Source: a cyanobacterium endosymbiont of Epithemia clementina EcSB
GTDB taxonomy: Bacteria; Cyanobacteriota; Cyanobacteriia; Cyanobacteriales; Microcystaceae
Direction: 5' to 3'
Assembly: GCF_029919255.1 (NCBI RefSeq)
Contig: NZ_CP123991.1
Location: 1 to 64,000 of the forward strand
Length of the DNA stretch: 64,000 nucleotides
Each line of letters begins with the position of its first letter. The stretch's first letter is position 1. This document shows, piece by piece, positions 42,255 through 51,805 of the stretch. The translations under genes and the position numbers were made by a program. Under the pieces are notes generated by a model. It had not been told where the DNA came from. It was given only the letters and a program-made list of their open reading frames with translations, and did not search any database.

Positions 42255-43140
42255 CTATAAATACGTCCGCCAAACAAGAGCATAGTTTTGTAGTGCTTTC
42301 ATTATACTGAGTTCATTCAAATCATATATTTTTTCTTCTAGGATACTGATATATTCAAGATCATGACGGAGCAAAGCACTAGCAACCTGAGTAATTTTAG
42401 CTTCAGCCATCCTTTTTCACAACATCTATCGTGTTGTGAATACCACTAGTCGCTGTTAAGTTTGTATCAATGTTATGATAGAGAATAGAAGTCTAACGTA
42501 TGGGCAGACGCACGGATTGAAGGGTATTCAACAACACATCAATATACACTTTTAGGTTTTTTAGATTAATATTTTGTTGATAGGATAGATTAAATAGTAC
42601 CAGTCAGTCAGCTCCTGCTTGAGTTGGTCATTTAGCTATATTAGCCATTTTGTTGAAATGAAGACCAATTTTGATAGTTACAAAGATGTTGATTTCTGCT
42701 TTCAGATTTAGCAGAATGTCGAGGTAGTTCTATTTTACCTCTCCCCCTACAATATCTAGATAGGTGGAAACGTAATATATATTGAATTCTTGGACATCAG
42801 CCTCCGTCTGTTGAATTTGTTTAGCATGATTTAAGCAATCACCGAGGGTAGACATATTAAGAATAGTAATGATTAGTAATCTTTACCATTTCTTTCGCTT
42901 GACAAATATGATTTAGATATTCTTGGGAACCTGCATAAAAAATTTCTAGTTCAGGGAAGTAGGTTAATGCTTACAAAAAGCTTTCTGTACTGTGAGTAAA
43001 ATAATGATAAAATTTTAGGTGTTGTTTGTGTGATTTTTCTTCAAAAAAGAGTGCAGAATAACCACCGTGGCATCCTTTTCTTCCATACGTTTTAAGTTGT
43101 TAATTTCTTTAGTTAATGAGGTGTGCAACTCCACTACCAG
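42255..43140 (-). pseudogene. Decayed helical protein gene, unidentified
   Basis: Minus-strand fragments include GDCLNHAKQIQQTEADVQEF, NIYYVSTYLDIVGGEVK, LDILLNLKAEINIFVTIKIG, LNTLQSVRLPIR, and an open ATG frame of 51 codons at the 3' end (42255-42410) reading MAEAKITQVASALLRHDLEY, then ISILEEKIYDLNELSIMKAL, QNYALVWRTYL. Stops and frameshifts separate them. Composition is helical throughout, about 290 codons in all. Not recognised. Confidence 0.5.
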
Positions 43141-43698
43141 AGTAGATTAGTAAGCTAATTACGTATAGGGTTTTTGTTAAACTAATTAAGGTTACTCCTC
43201 GTAAGAAAAGTTAGAGTTTATACTGCGGCTTCATTTTTTTTAAAAAAAATAAGATATGAAGTTATTACAAGCATGTTGTCTCTTAAACCCTAAAAAACTG
43301 TAATTACTTTGTTTACTATATCTAATATATTGTACTTTTATTTTAACGATTTGTCTTAACTTTTTTTTTCTACTCAACATCTTTTTATATTTCTTTTAAG
43401 TTTTTTAGTCTTAAGTCAGAATAAATTTGAGATTGAATAAATCTAATTTTTACTGAAAAAATGTTAATCAATTTTTAAAAAACTTCTGTGCTCTTAGGCA
43501 AATCATAAAAAGTAACTTAGACTAGAATAATTTATTATTTATATTCAATCGATATCTTTATTGCTTCTGTATCAATATTTAGCATTTAATAGATTTCTGT
43601 ATTAAGTATATGTATTAAAAAAATTAGTAGAGAATAGTAGTAGTATATATACTGGTAATTATTTTTATATTTATAAATACTATTGATAATAGCTAATT

Positions 43699-44481
43699 TT
43701 ATATTTTACTCATGCCTAAAATATAAAAATATTGACGACAAAACCTAATTATATCTGATAACTTATCTGTTTGTTGAGGATAGCTAACTAAAGGTCGTTT
43801 AATAATAATTATTTTTACTCCTAATTCAGTTGCTACTAACCTTTTTATTAACTCTCCTCCCTGTCTTCCGGATGCTTTAGTAACGACTAAAGAAATATTC
43901 CATTGCTGCCATAATGCTTGTTCTAATTCTGCACTAATAGGAGGCCGTAGGGCAATTAGGTGATCATTGCTAAAACCGGCTTTTATAGCCACTTCTAATG
44001 ATTCTATTTTAGGAAGAACACGAGCAAATAAAACAGCACGACCTTGCCAAACTTTAAATAAGGGTAATGCTTTATAGCCAATAGTTAATAAAGTTCTTTC
44101 TCCTTGAAGATAATTACCTTTAATCAAAGTATCAAAATTATCGAGAGTAATGATTTCAGGAGAAGGAGGAAGGGATACCCGTTCATAGCGAAGATAAGGT
44201 ATGCAATTTTCTTTGGAAACAGTGATTACCTGCCGAGAAATTTGCACCGCATAAGGATGAGAAGCATCCACAATAGCGATAATCTTTTCTTGTTGACATA
44301 AGAGTCGAATCTGGCCTGGATTTAAAGTACCTATTTTGATAGTTAAATAGGAGCTTATAGGATAGAGAGTTTTAGCATTTTCTGTAGTTACAGTAACGAG
44401 ACAAGTGAGTCGTTCTGAAACAATAGATTCAGCAATTGTGACACTATCTCTTGTTCCTCCAATTAACCAAATTTTTTTCAC
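43699..44481 (-). CDS. cobK: Precorrin-6A (cobalt-precorrin-6A) reductase
   Basis: NADPH-dependent reduction of a ring double bond in cobalamin synthesis (CobK/CbiJ family). It has 260 residues, normal length. Signs are the N-terminal IWLIGGTRDSVTIAESIV nucleotide-binding start, IVDASHPYAVQISRQVI, YLRYERVSLPPSPEI, LLTIGYKALPLFK, FARVLP, and the late LVVTKASGRQGGELIKRLVA. Its presence with cobQ supports a retained pathway. The distinction between cobalt-free and cobalt-bound substrate cannot be made from sequence, though cyanobacteria generally use the early-cobalt route. A small membrane protein gene lies 34 bases upstream on the same strand. Confidence 0.93.
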   Translation of the reverse strand: MKKIWLIGGTRDSVTIAESIVSERLTCLVTVTTENAKTLYPISSYLTIKIGTLNPGQIRLLCQQEKIIAIVDASHPYAVQISRQVITVSKENCIPYLRYERVSLPPSPEIITLDNFDTLIKGNYLQGERTLLTIGYKALPLFKVWQGRAVLFARVLPKIESLEVAIKAGFSNDHLIALRPPISAELEQALWQQWNISLVVTKASGRQGGELIKRLVATELGVKIIIIKRPLVSYPQQTDKLSDIIRFCRQYFYILGMSKI

Positions 44482-44515
44482 AGTAAATGATTACATAATT
44501 AATAACTAATAATGC

Positions 44516-44713
44516 TTATTCTCGTCCTTTTAAAGCTTTTTGAAAATTATGACGATAGGAAGTGTCAAAAAAAATTAAAACTGGCCATAATAGACTTAAA
44601 ATTAACTTGTTAGGTAATTGACGACTAAAGTTAGTGTGGCTATAGCCTTTGATAAATTTCCAGATACCAGCTAAATAAACAACTAATATAGTAAACAGGA
44701 TTAATTTAACCAT
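44516..44713 (-). CDS. Small conserved membrane protein
   Basis: 65 residues: an N-terminal transmembrane helix (LILFTILVVYLAGIWKFIKG), a basic loop YSHTNFSRQLPNK, a second hydrophobic stretch (LILSLLWPVLIFF) and a polar tail DTSYRHNFQKALKGRE. I recall similar small proteins in cyanobacteria, with the G-x-W-K-F...N-F-x-R-x-L-P and NFxKALKG pattern, but no function. It is upstream of cobK by 34 bases on the same strand. The intact frame and family-like pattern support a real gene. Confidence 0.7.
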   Translation of the reverse strand: MVKLILFTILVVYLAGIWKFIKGYSHTNFSRQLPNKLILSLLWPVLIFFDTSYRHNFQKALKGRE

Positions 44714-47021
44714 TTTTATTTTCTTTTCAAGAAGTTAGTTAAGGATACATCTCTTTACAATTCTATCTTAACTGTCAACAAATTGAGCTACGCAACAACA
44801 TTTTTTAACTCTAATCAACTTTGTATAAGGCATCTCCTGTTTATCTGAACAATGATCTATATGACTAACCGAATAAATTATCAATTGAACTCTCTTGTAT
44901 TTCAAGATAAGTTAACCTACCAGTATAATCCATGTTATCAGATAATAATTTTAACTTGAAGTAAATTACTCATTATTTTTTTAAAAATTTAAACATCTTC
45001 TCTCACTCACTGTAAAATTTATTTTTTATCTCTTAATTTCTGATTATTATGTTAATATCCATAATTTAAATATGCCTTATTTATGCTTTGTAAAAAGATC
45101 ATTTAGAATAAAAAAACATTTTTTATATTATTAATTAATATTTAAAACTTCATAAAATAGTAGTACTTCAGTTTGGTTTTAAATTTATATTTAAGTATCA
45201 TTTAGACTATTTAATAAAAATTAGCTACTATCTATTATATAGATTTTTTACATCAATTTTTTTTAATTATTTAATTATTTTAATCTACCAACTATTTTGA
45301 TTAGACGTAGATCAATTAATCATATTTATTCTTTATATTTTTTACCTGTTCCTATATAACCATTGATTACGAAAGATAAATTATCTTCTTCGATTAAATT
45401 AGTAATCATATTATAAACAATTATTTTTTTGCTGAGTATTTACAATTTATTTAATTTAATATTTCTAATGTGTTCTAAAAATAATTGATAGTTTTAGATA
45501 GATTACAAAATTTTAATTAAGCTAACTATAACTTAAATATTTTTCTAATTTTAATAATTAAAGCAATTCTTTATTTTTTTTAAAAATTGATTAAACAATA
45601 ACAAAATTTTTTATAAATGAATTACTCATTTATAAAATAATTAAAAATTAGTCAACAACTTTTACATTGAATGTTGAGGTAACTATGCTAAAAACTGTTT
45701 AATTTGAGAACGATAGAAATAACCTGCTACTCAAATAATAAGATCTGTCTTCTGATTTCACAAAAAAAGATCTTTCTTAACTACTTTAATAAATTACTTC
45801 AGAGTAGTCATACTGTTATTTTTTATGTCCACAACTTCTAGCCATCTTACAATACCTGTAAATATGAAAGTAAAAGTAATCACCATTCTTTCAAGAACTT
45901 ACTGCTATTGTTTTGGAAATTCAAGGTAAATATTTTTTACCACCTCTAATAGATACTAATTTATTTTAGTAAACTAAAACAATATTTTATTCCAAACTAA
46001 ACCTGACTTAAAAAATATATAAAATAACTAGTTTATTTAAATAAAAAATCTCTTATTTAGTAGTTTTAAAGTCGTTTATAAATCAAAAGCATTTATCACT
46101 AAGCCTGCTTCATAAAAACTGGTAAATGCATCTTGGAGTAAGACTACATTATTTAATTTTTAAAGTAAAGTTTAAGTTAATATTTTTTTAAAAAATTAAG
46201 TTCTGATTCTAATATTTCTATTTTAAAACTAACTTTTTATAGAACAATTGTTTTTATAGTATAGGTTTGATAAACTACTACTTAATTTTTTAAGCAATAA
46301 TTACTCTAGCTAAGAAATAAAAATGTACTTGCTATAGAAAATACTTTCTTGATTAAATTTTGTTTATTGCCAACAACATTTTCTATTTATCGCTAGGTTT
46401 TTAAAAGTAGTCTTAACTGTAGCTTAAGTTGTATTAAAGTCTGATTATTAAGTTTAGAAAAAACTTAAATAATTCTATTATATAATTTCTATTAAATAAA
46501 TTCTAAATTAATTTAAGAATAAATAGCTAATTCAGCCATAGATCCGTAAGCTTTTATTTGCTATTTTAGCATTAAATACTACTCTAATAACAGCATGATT
46601 TCTCAGTAAAATAAAGGAAACAAAAATATTTTTACAAAATAAATTTTGATCTTCTTATTCTAAAAAAAATCTGGAGTTAACTTTGATTAATTTTTAAAAA
46701 TTAATGCTTAATACTTTATTCATGCACTTAAAATAATTGGCAATTATCCTAAGATAACAAGATCATTTATCAGTTAAATCACTAGTATTTATGGGCTTAA
46801 AATAAATAATTAAAATAAAATCTAATACCTAACTAAAAGAGCTTTTGTTAGTTAAACAGGGTAGTTTCTATACTATCCACAAAAATCGTTTAATTAAAAT
46901 TATGGTTAAGAATAAGTCCTAGAAGAATGATAATCAGTAATTAATAATTTCTAATCAAGAATAGTTAATCACTTAACTTAAAAAGTATCTATAATAAGTG
47001 GTAAATTCAGTAATTTAATTT
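44714..47021. other. 2.3-kb AT-rich gap
   Basis: Extremely AT-rich and without an intact gene. The only protein-like spot is plus-strand 45825-45969: an ATG frame MSTTSSHLTIPVNMK which, after a one-base shift, reads FQELTAIVLEIQGKYFLPPL, IDTNLF, stop. This may be the start of an old gene. Nothing else stands out. Confidence 0.4.
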
Positions 47022-47162
47022 ATGGCACGTCAACGTTTAAAATCAAATTTACCTAAGAAAACTTGTCCAGTTTGTGGATTTTCTTTTGTCTGGCGAAAAA
47101 AGTGGGCTAAGTGTTGGGATGATGTAAAGTATTGCTCCGAACGCTGTCGTCGGCATGGTTAA
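47022..47162 (+). CDS. DUF2256 small zinc-binding protein
   Basis: 46 residues: MARQRLKSNLPKKTCPVCGF, then SFVWRKKWAKCWDDVKYCSE and RCRRHG. Two CxxC-type pairs (C15/C18 and C38/C42) with the W-R-K-K-W-x-K-C-W-D-x-V-K-Y-C-S-E-R-C-R core mark the DUF2256 family, short proteins found in many proteobacteria and cyanobacteria, of unknown function and likely zinc-binding. The gene is complete, starting at ATG, and is followed after 36 bases by a dead gene on the same strand. Confidence 0.88.
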   Translation: MARQRLKSNLPKKTCPVCGFSFVWRKKWAKCWDDVKYCSERCRRHG

Positions 47163-47198
47163 AAGTTCAAATAATTATTTAAATTTTTAACTTAATTT

Positions 47199-47914
47199 AT
47201 GACTACAGTTCAAACTAAATTGAGTATTCAGGACAGTCCAAGTTTACTTACAAGTATAGGGAGTTTAGAAAGTATCTATTAATCCATCCATAATATTGTT
47301 AGTGAAATCTATCAACTACTCAACAATTAAGTAAGTTATGTACAACAGGTAATGTAGTCTTGGGTTGTCAATACCTTGAAAATGAACCCCGTTTTAATGC
47401 TGAAACTAGATTCAATTTTACAATCCAATGGACCAGTTTGCATAAGTGCTTCATTAATAAATGGAATTAAACAAAAAATAAGTGGCGCAATCAAGGTTTA
47501 TCACGTTGAAATTTCCATTGAATTAGCTATCTTCTTTAAAGACAAAGTGCTTGAATTATTTTTGCTCTCAATTCAGCTAAATTAGCCGAAAAACTCAAAA
47601 TTTTTATTTATAATATTTTTACAGAATTTCGTATTTTCGAATAGCTCAAAAAGTAAAAAAACAACTTTTAAAGTAATACATGGGAATTAACTGCTCAACC
47701 GTCTTCAGAAACGGGGCGGAGCCATTGGTGGGGTTATCCTGAATAGCTAAGGGAACATTACTGCGGGAACCTCTATAGGGGTTAATTTTAAAGATTAGAG
47801 CTGATGAGTGACTCAGTGATGACTGACTACGAACTATGCTTATGCTGACTCCCACAGTGATTAGGTTGTACGGGAGTGGGAAAAATATCGTCAATAGCAA
47901 TGTCTAGCACTTAC
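47199..47914 (+). pseudogene. Single-frame nonsense pseudogene, unidentified
   Basis: From ATG 47199 one frame can be read for about 235 codons: MTTVQTKLSIQDSPSLLTSI, GSLESIY, stop, SIHNIVSEIYQLLNN, stop, VSYVQQVM, stop, SWVVNTLKMNPVLMLKLDSI, then an uninterrupted stretch (LQSNGPVCISASLINGIKQK, ISGAIKVYHVEISIELAIFF) to a stop at 47583, and further on QKRGGAIGGVILNS, stop, GNITAGTSIGVNFKD and DSHSD, stop, VVREWEKYRQ. Most stops sit where Gln would fit. It ends in front of an 18-bp hairpin. The family is unknown to me. Confidence 0.55.
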
Positions 47915-47942
47915 CTGAATGAAAATTCAGGTAAGTGCTAGA
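47903..47942. repeat. Perfect inverted repeat, 18-bp arms, GAAA loop
   Basis: 47903-47920 pairs exactly with 47925-47942 around a GAAA tetraloop. It separates the plus-strand dead gene (47199) from the minus-strand remnant ending at 47977, so it may once have been a shared terminator. Confidence 0.8.
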
Positions 47943-47976
47943 ATGAACCTGTCTGATGCTATGTAAAAATCCAAAA

Positions 47977-48117
47977 CTAACCAAAGGAAATTAGCCGCAA
48001 CAGTTCTTGAATCAAAGTTGGCTTATTACTTGGATTAAAATCTGCAAAATCATCCTCCCCACCTATCAAGATAGTTTTTCCATAAAATAACTCTGGAATG
48101 AAACCTGACAGGATTTA
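47977..48117 (-). pseudogene. C-terminal fragment of an unidentified gene
   Basis: A minus-strand frame open for about 43 codons reads SGFIPELFYGKTILIGGEDD, FADFNPSNKPTLIQELLRLI, SFG, stop. It is strongly protein-like and looks like a true C-terminus, but the upstream part is disrupted by stops. The relic of psb30 lies 94 bases upstream on the same strand. Confidence 0.5.
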
Positions 48118-48210
48118 TGGGTTATTGTAACTAGGAGACTACAGAAAACAAAGAGTAGGTCATAGACGATAGGAACAACTAGCTATCAACTATTTACTAT
48201 TTGTTAATTT

Positions 48211-48330
48211 CTAGAAACCACCACCACAAAACGTCAGCAAACGGATAACCATAGGACCTGAGATTGTAATTAAGCCGACAAAAGTTAATTGAAAAATAGA
48301 ATCTAGATTTAAGGCTGTTAATAATTCCAT
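48211..48330 (-). pseudogene. psb30: psb30 (ycf12) photosystem II subunit, relic
   Basis: A 39-codon frame from ATG 48328-48330 reads [39 protein letters not shown], stop. Psb30/Ycf12 of cyanobacteria is about 39 residues with MELxAALNLEPIFQLTFxxL, then IxLAGPxVIFLLAFRGGDL. Position by position the match is clear, but the transmembrane core has an Arg where Phe is expected (VIRLL for VIFLL), and the C-terminal FRGGDL has become FCGGGF. The frame is intact, but the substitutions suggest loss of selection, in keeping with no other photosystem gene being present. It could still be expressed. Confidence 0.75.
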
Positions 48331-48485
48331 TTTTTCTTCTTAACGTTTCTGTCATAAGTTGAGTGTGAAGGGTAAAGAGCAAAAAAACATAGTCAATAAC
48401 GTCTGACAATATTTCAGTTTTTTTAAGTCATAATACAAAAATCCATAAAATTTTATTACAAACTCAGGATAAGGTTCTTTAAATT

Positions 48486-48857
48486 ATGGCGACTTGGCAA
48501 TGTGTAACAGAATGTGGAGCTTGTTGCAATCTTGATCCAGTAGATTACCCGAACTTAGAAGATTATTTGACCTTAGACGAAATAACCCATTATTTTAGTT
48601 TAGTAGGAAAGGGGAGGTGGTGTATCAACTTTGATCATGACACCCGTAAATGTCGTATTTATCAAAAACGTCCCGATTTTTGTCGGGTAACACCTCATAC
48701 ATTTGAGAAAATGTATAAGATTGAGAGAACAGAGTTTAATGACTTTGCCATCGAATGTTGTCAGCAACAAATCGCAGGAGTTTACGGAGAAAATAGCCTC
48801 GAAATGGAGCATTATAAACAAGAAGTAGTAGTAGATAGGAAAACGAGAAGTGAATAA
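48486..48857 (+). CDS. YkgJ family cysteine cluster protein
   Basis: 123 residues of the YkgJ/UPF0153 family (PF03692), thought to bind zinc or iron through conserved Cys. Cys residues lie in CVTECGACCNLDPVDYPNLE (6, 10, 13, 14), RWCINFDHDTRKCRIYQKRP (46, 56), DFCRVTP and ECCQQQ. The overall pattern C-x3-C-x2-CC ... C-x8-C-x-I-Y-x-x-R-P-x-x-C is complete. The function is unknown. It is followed by the remains of a GDT1-type manganese exporter on the same strand, with which it was probably linked. Confidence 0.9.
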   Translation: MATWQCVTECGACCNLDPVDYPNLEDYLTLDEITHYFSLVGKGRWCINFDHDTRKCRIYQKRPDFCRVTPHTFEKMYKIERTEFNDFAIECCQQQIAGVYGENSLEMEHYKQEVVVDRKTRSE

Positions 48858-49029
48858 ATCGGTAACTTTGGGATGTTCTCTTCGGGACAGATTTTTGATC
48901 TCTAAGGGAGAGATAAGTCCAAAATTAACTTAAATCCCACAACTGCAAAATCTACCGAAACCAATGCTAATTTAGCTGTTTTATTTTCTAGTGAATGATT
49001 AAACAAGGAGTAAATTAAACTTAATAGTT

Positions 49030-49620
49030 AGATAAAAATGGTATTTCCAGCCTGTTTGTAGTTCCACTTTTGTATCAATATTTTTGCGCAAATTGGTTAC
49101 AGAACAAAATTAGCAACGTTATTAATTAGTTCAAAATATCAATTTCCTTTTTTTATAAGTAGTACTAATTAAGGTAATTAATACTACTTTACTTGAGGTA
49201 TTAATTTGGTGTTTATTATCTTGTCATTTATACTCTGAAACTTTAGATTTAGTTGCAGGTTTCCTTTTACTTACAATTGCAGCTTTATTTATCAATAAAA
49301 AACTAGTTGAACATCAAACTTATTAATCATAATAGATTCGCAATTATTTGGGTTAAGTGTCATTGATAGTATTTTTAGCAGAGATTTATGTTAAAAGTTA
49401 ACTGATAGCTATTTCGTTAAGATAGAGTTTTAGGTCTACTAATGTAGTTTTTGGAGTTAAACTTCAACATTAATTCTCACGATATTTTTAGACGTTATTA
49501 CTTGGATTATAGTAACTTTAATCTTACTGAACAAGTTTTAAAATATTGGCTATTGTCGTATTTATATGGATAACATCAAGGAATTTACGCAATATTTTAA
49601 AAAATAAGTCTTTCTTAAAA
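49030..49620 (+). pseudogene. TMEM165/GDT1-type Mn2+ exporter, inactivated
   Basis: Two copies of the UPF0016 half-domain can be traced. First: FCINIFAQIGYRTKLATLLI, then SSKYQFP (expected FxxxFxAEIGDKTQLATLLxSxxxxxP), and after a frame change TLDLVAGFLLLTIAALF. Second: SLIVFLAEIYVKS, stop, LIAISLR, stop, SFRSTNVVFGVKL, where the E-x-G-D-K motif has become EIYVKS. Both signature motifs have lost the acidic Asp needed for cation transport, and stops and frameshifts are frequent. In cyanobacteria this family exports Mn2+ and supports photosystem II, so its loss fits loss of photosynthesis. Confidence 0.7.
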
Positions 49621-50254
49621 TCAATAAATACAAACTATTACTATTTTAAGAATTGCATTTTTTCTATATGATTGGGCTAGAAAACTATTTCTAATCTACG
49701 AGATATCATATGATATAGTCACTGGTTAATTAGCAGTAACTACTCTTATATCTTTCTTTTTAAATAGTTTTAATAAGTATTAAGCTAGAGAAATACATTG
49801 AAATAAATAGATTATGTAAGTTAGTTATTGAGAATAAATATTTTCCAAATTAATTTTAGATTGGAGTTTATTGGCAAGTTACTATTTTAGTAGTAAACGG
49901 TATTTATCTAGCAGTAGTTAATGTTGAAGTAAATAGTTGTAGTCTGTAATTTTTATATCAGTAAAAACTTAATAAGTATACAAATTTTAAATATAAACTA
50001 GTTTAATAAGTATTAAAATATACTTCGCTTATTTGTTTATATATGTTGAATTTTACTCTCTCCTAAAATAGACTTATATTTCTCAAATTTGCAATTTTAA
50101 CTTACAACTTCTTAAAAACTTGTTTAGATTTTTTTAAAAAAATAGAGGTAACCCATGCTTAATTAATTTTTTTGTACCATCAATATGTGAGATTGAAGTA
50201 TCTACTTTGTCCAATAAAGTTGATGTAAATTAAAATTATAACTAAGAAATAATA

Positions 50255-50419
50255 AACCGAGTTTTAGTTAATGCTCACGAACGTGACTTCCAGGCACGTA
50301 AAAAATATATTAAATACTGTAGCCAAAATTGTTGTATTTATAGCTTTAATTTCAGAAATGTATTCGAAAAACTAGGAGAAAGATTCATTTGCGTGCATCA
50401 TTTGTATTCAACTATATAA
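50255..50419 (+). pseudogene. HNH endonuclease fragment
   Basis: A plus-strand frame open for 54 codons reads NRVLVNAHERDFQARKKYIK, YCSQNCCIYSFNFRNVFEKL, GERFICVHHLYSTI, stop. It matches the zinc-finger and first half of HNH nucleases (ARxxCIxxxGxxCxVCxFxF...GxxFIxVHHL). No ATG opens the frame and the C-terminal half is missing, so it is a fragment. Confidence 0.6.
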
Positions 50420-50603
50420 AGCTATATAGTTTTAAAAACTTAATTTTAAGACTTTCTAAAAAAAGTTTAATAACTATTAAACATTGGTTAAATAATCAAA
50501 TGGCGATGTTACTAATTGTCGTTATAGTGCTATTTACTTTTACTAAGTACTGACATCATTGTGTCGAGTGTTCGCATCTTTTTGCGGAAAAAATAGTAAT
50601 AAT

Positions 50604-51326
50604 TTAGGAGGCAATTGCCACTGATTTTGAAGGATCTTGTTTTTGATATAATTCCCTGAGAATTGCTTCTAAATCATTAGTTAGCTTTTCGGAACTACTT
50701 TTCATTCTTTTTGAATTATATTTAGCTACTTCTATAGGTTTTCCAATAGTCACTGTTACATCGGTTCCCCAACTGGGATAAGGTTGAATATATCGAATCC
50801 CAACGGGAAGAATTTTAATTTGAGAGCCTGGTTTTTCGGATTCCACTTCTAGGGCAATACGGGCGACTCCTCGCTTAAGAGGATGAACTTTATTATCCCG
50901 AAAAATCCCTCCTTCTGGGAAAATAACTAACATTTCTCCTGCTTTTAGGAGCGCAACACTATGTTCTAAACTGCTTAATCCTGGACGTTTAACATCAATA
51001 GGAAAACCTCCTAAATGGTGAATTAGACAGCCTTGAATTCCCTTCATTTCAGTTGATGTTACCATAAACCGTACGTCTCGGCTACTAACAAGTCTTCCTA
51101 CAGCTTTAGGGATAATCAAAGCATCCCATCGAGAACGATGGGTTGGCGCAATAATTGTCGGCCCAGTTATTGGAATATTTTCCTGTCCAGTAATTATAAT
51201 TCGACCAAAAAATGAAGGCAATACTAACCAACACCCTAGATGGTATACCAACTTAACTAACCAGGGATTAATAGACGATTCAGTAAAGTTACTAGGTAAA
51301 GTGGATGAATTCATAAAATTAGGCAA
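50604..51326 (-). CDS. plsC: 1-acyl-sn-glycerol-3-phosphate acyltransferase
   Basis: Transfers a fatty acyl chain to lysophosphatidic acid, giving phosphatidic acid for membrane lipids. It has 240 residues, normal length. The HX4D catalytic motif is H63-RSRW-D68 in APTHRSRWDALIIPK; the substrate-binding motif FPEGG is at 136-140; a third block LPVGIRYIQPYPS follows. A hydrophobic segment near residues 22-45 would hold it at the membrane. Gene neighbours are a UPF0104 membrane protein 480 bases upstream on the same strand. It could act in general phospholipid synthesis; no other PlsC is in the window. Confidence 0.92.
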   Translation of the reverse strand: MPNFMNSSTLPSNFTESSINPWLVKLVYHLGCWLVLPSFFGRIIITGQENIPITGPTIIAPTHRSRWDALIIPKAVGRLVSSRDVRFMVTSTEMKGIQGCLIHHLGGFPIDVKRPGLSSLEHSVALLKAGEMLVIFPEGGIFRDNKVHPLKRGVARIALEVESEKPGSQIKILPVGIRYIQPYPSWGTDVTVTIGKPIEVAKYNSKRMKSSSEKLTNDLEAILRELYQKQDPSKSVAIAS

Positions 51327-51805
51327 AATACAATTGAAAAAATTTTAAAAAATGATTTTCTATAACTAGAGTTAGTTTCAGCTTTACTTTAATCTGTCTT
51401 GTAAATTAATGTCTCAAAAGTAGAGGACAGTTAGCCGAGTGTCATTCAGGCAAAACCTATACAATCAGTAATCCTTGAAGATTGACGACAAAAACGAATA
51501 ATCGAGCATCGCGACTTCTACGAAGACATAGTTTGAAAAAAAAGTTAAATTTTGTCTTCGCAAGATTCTAGTAATTACAGTGCTATAAATATGGAGTAAC
51601 AGTGAAATTTATTTCAATTACATTGATAATATAACTTTTTTTTAGACTTTTAAAAAACTACACGTTAAATATATTTCTATTCTATCTAAGCTAGAAGTCA
51701 CTTTTTAGTGTTTTTAATAATATGATTTAAATATCAATAATTAATTTTGATAAAAGATTTTTATCAAATACGCCTATTGAAAACTTACATAAGTGCTTTA
51801 TTGAG
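51327..51805. other. Gap without recognisable gene
   Basis: Part of it (51410-51560) has higher GC and short protein-like runs but no frame I can read or identify; the rest is AT-rich. Confidence 0.4.

Noticed and set aside
47646-47900. Minus-strand 84-codon frame opposite the nonsense-interrupted gene
   Set aside because: The plus-strand reading continues the upstream gene in frame and ends at a hairpin; the minus frame looks like its shadow.
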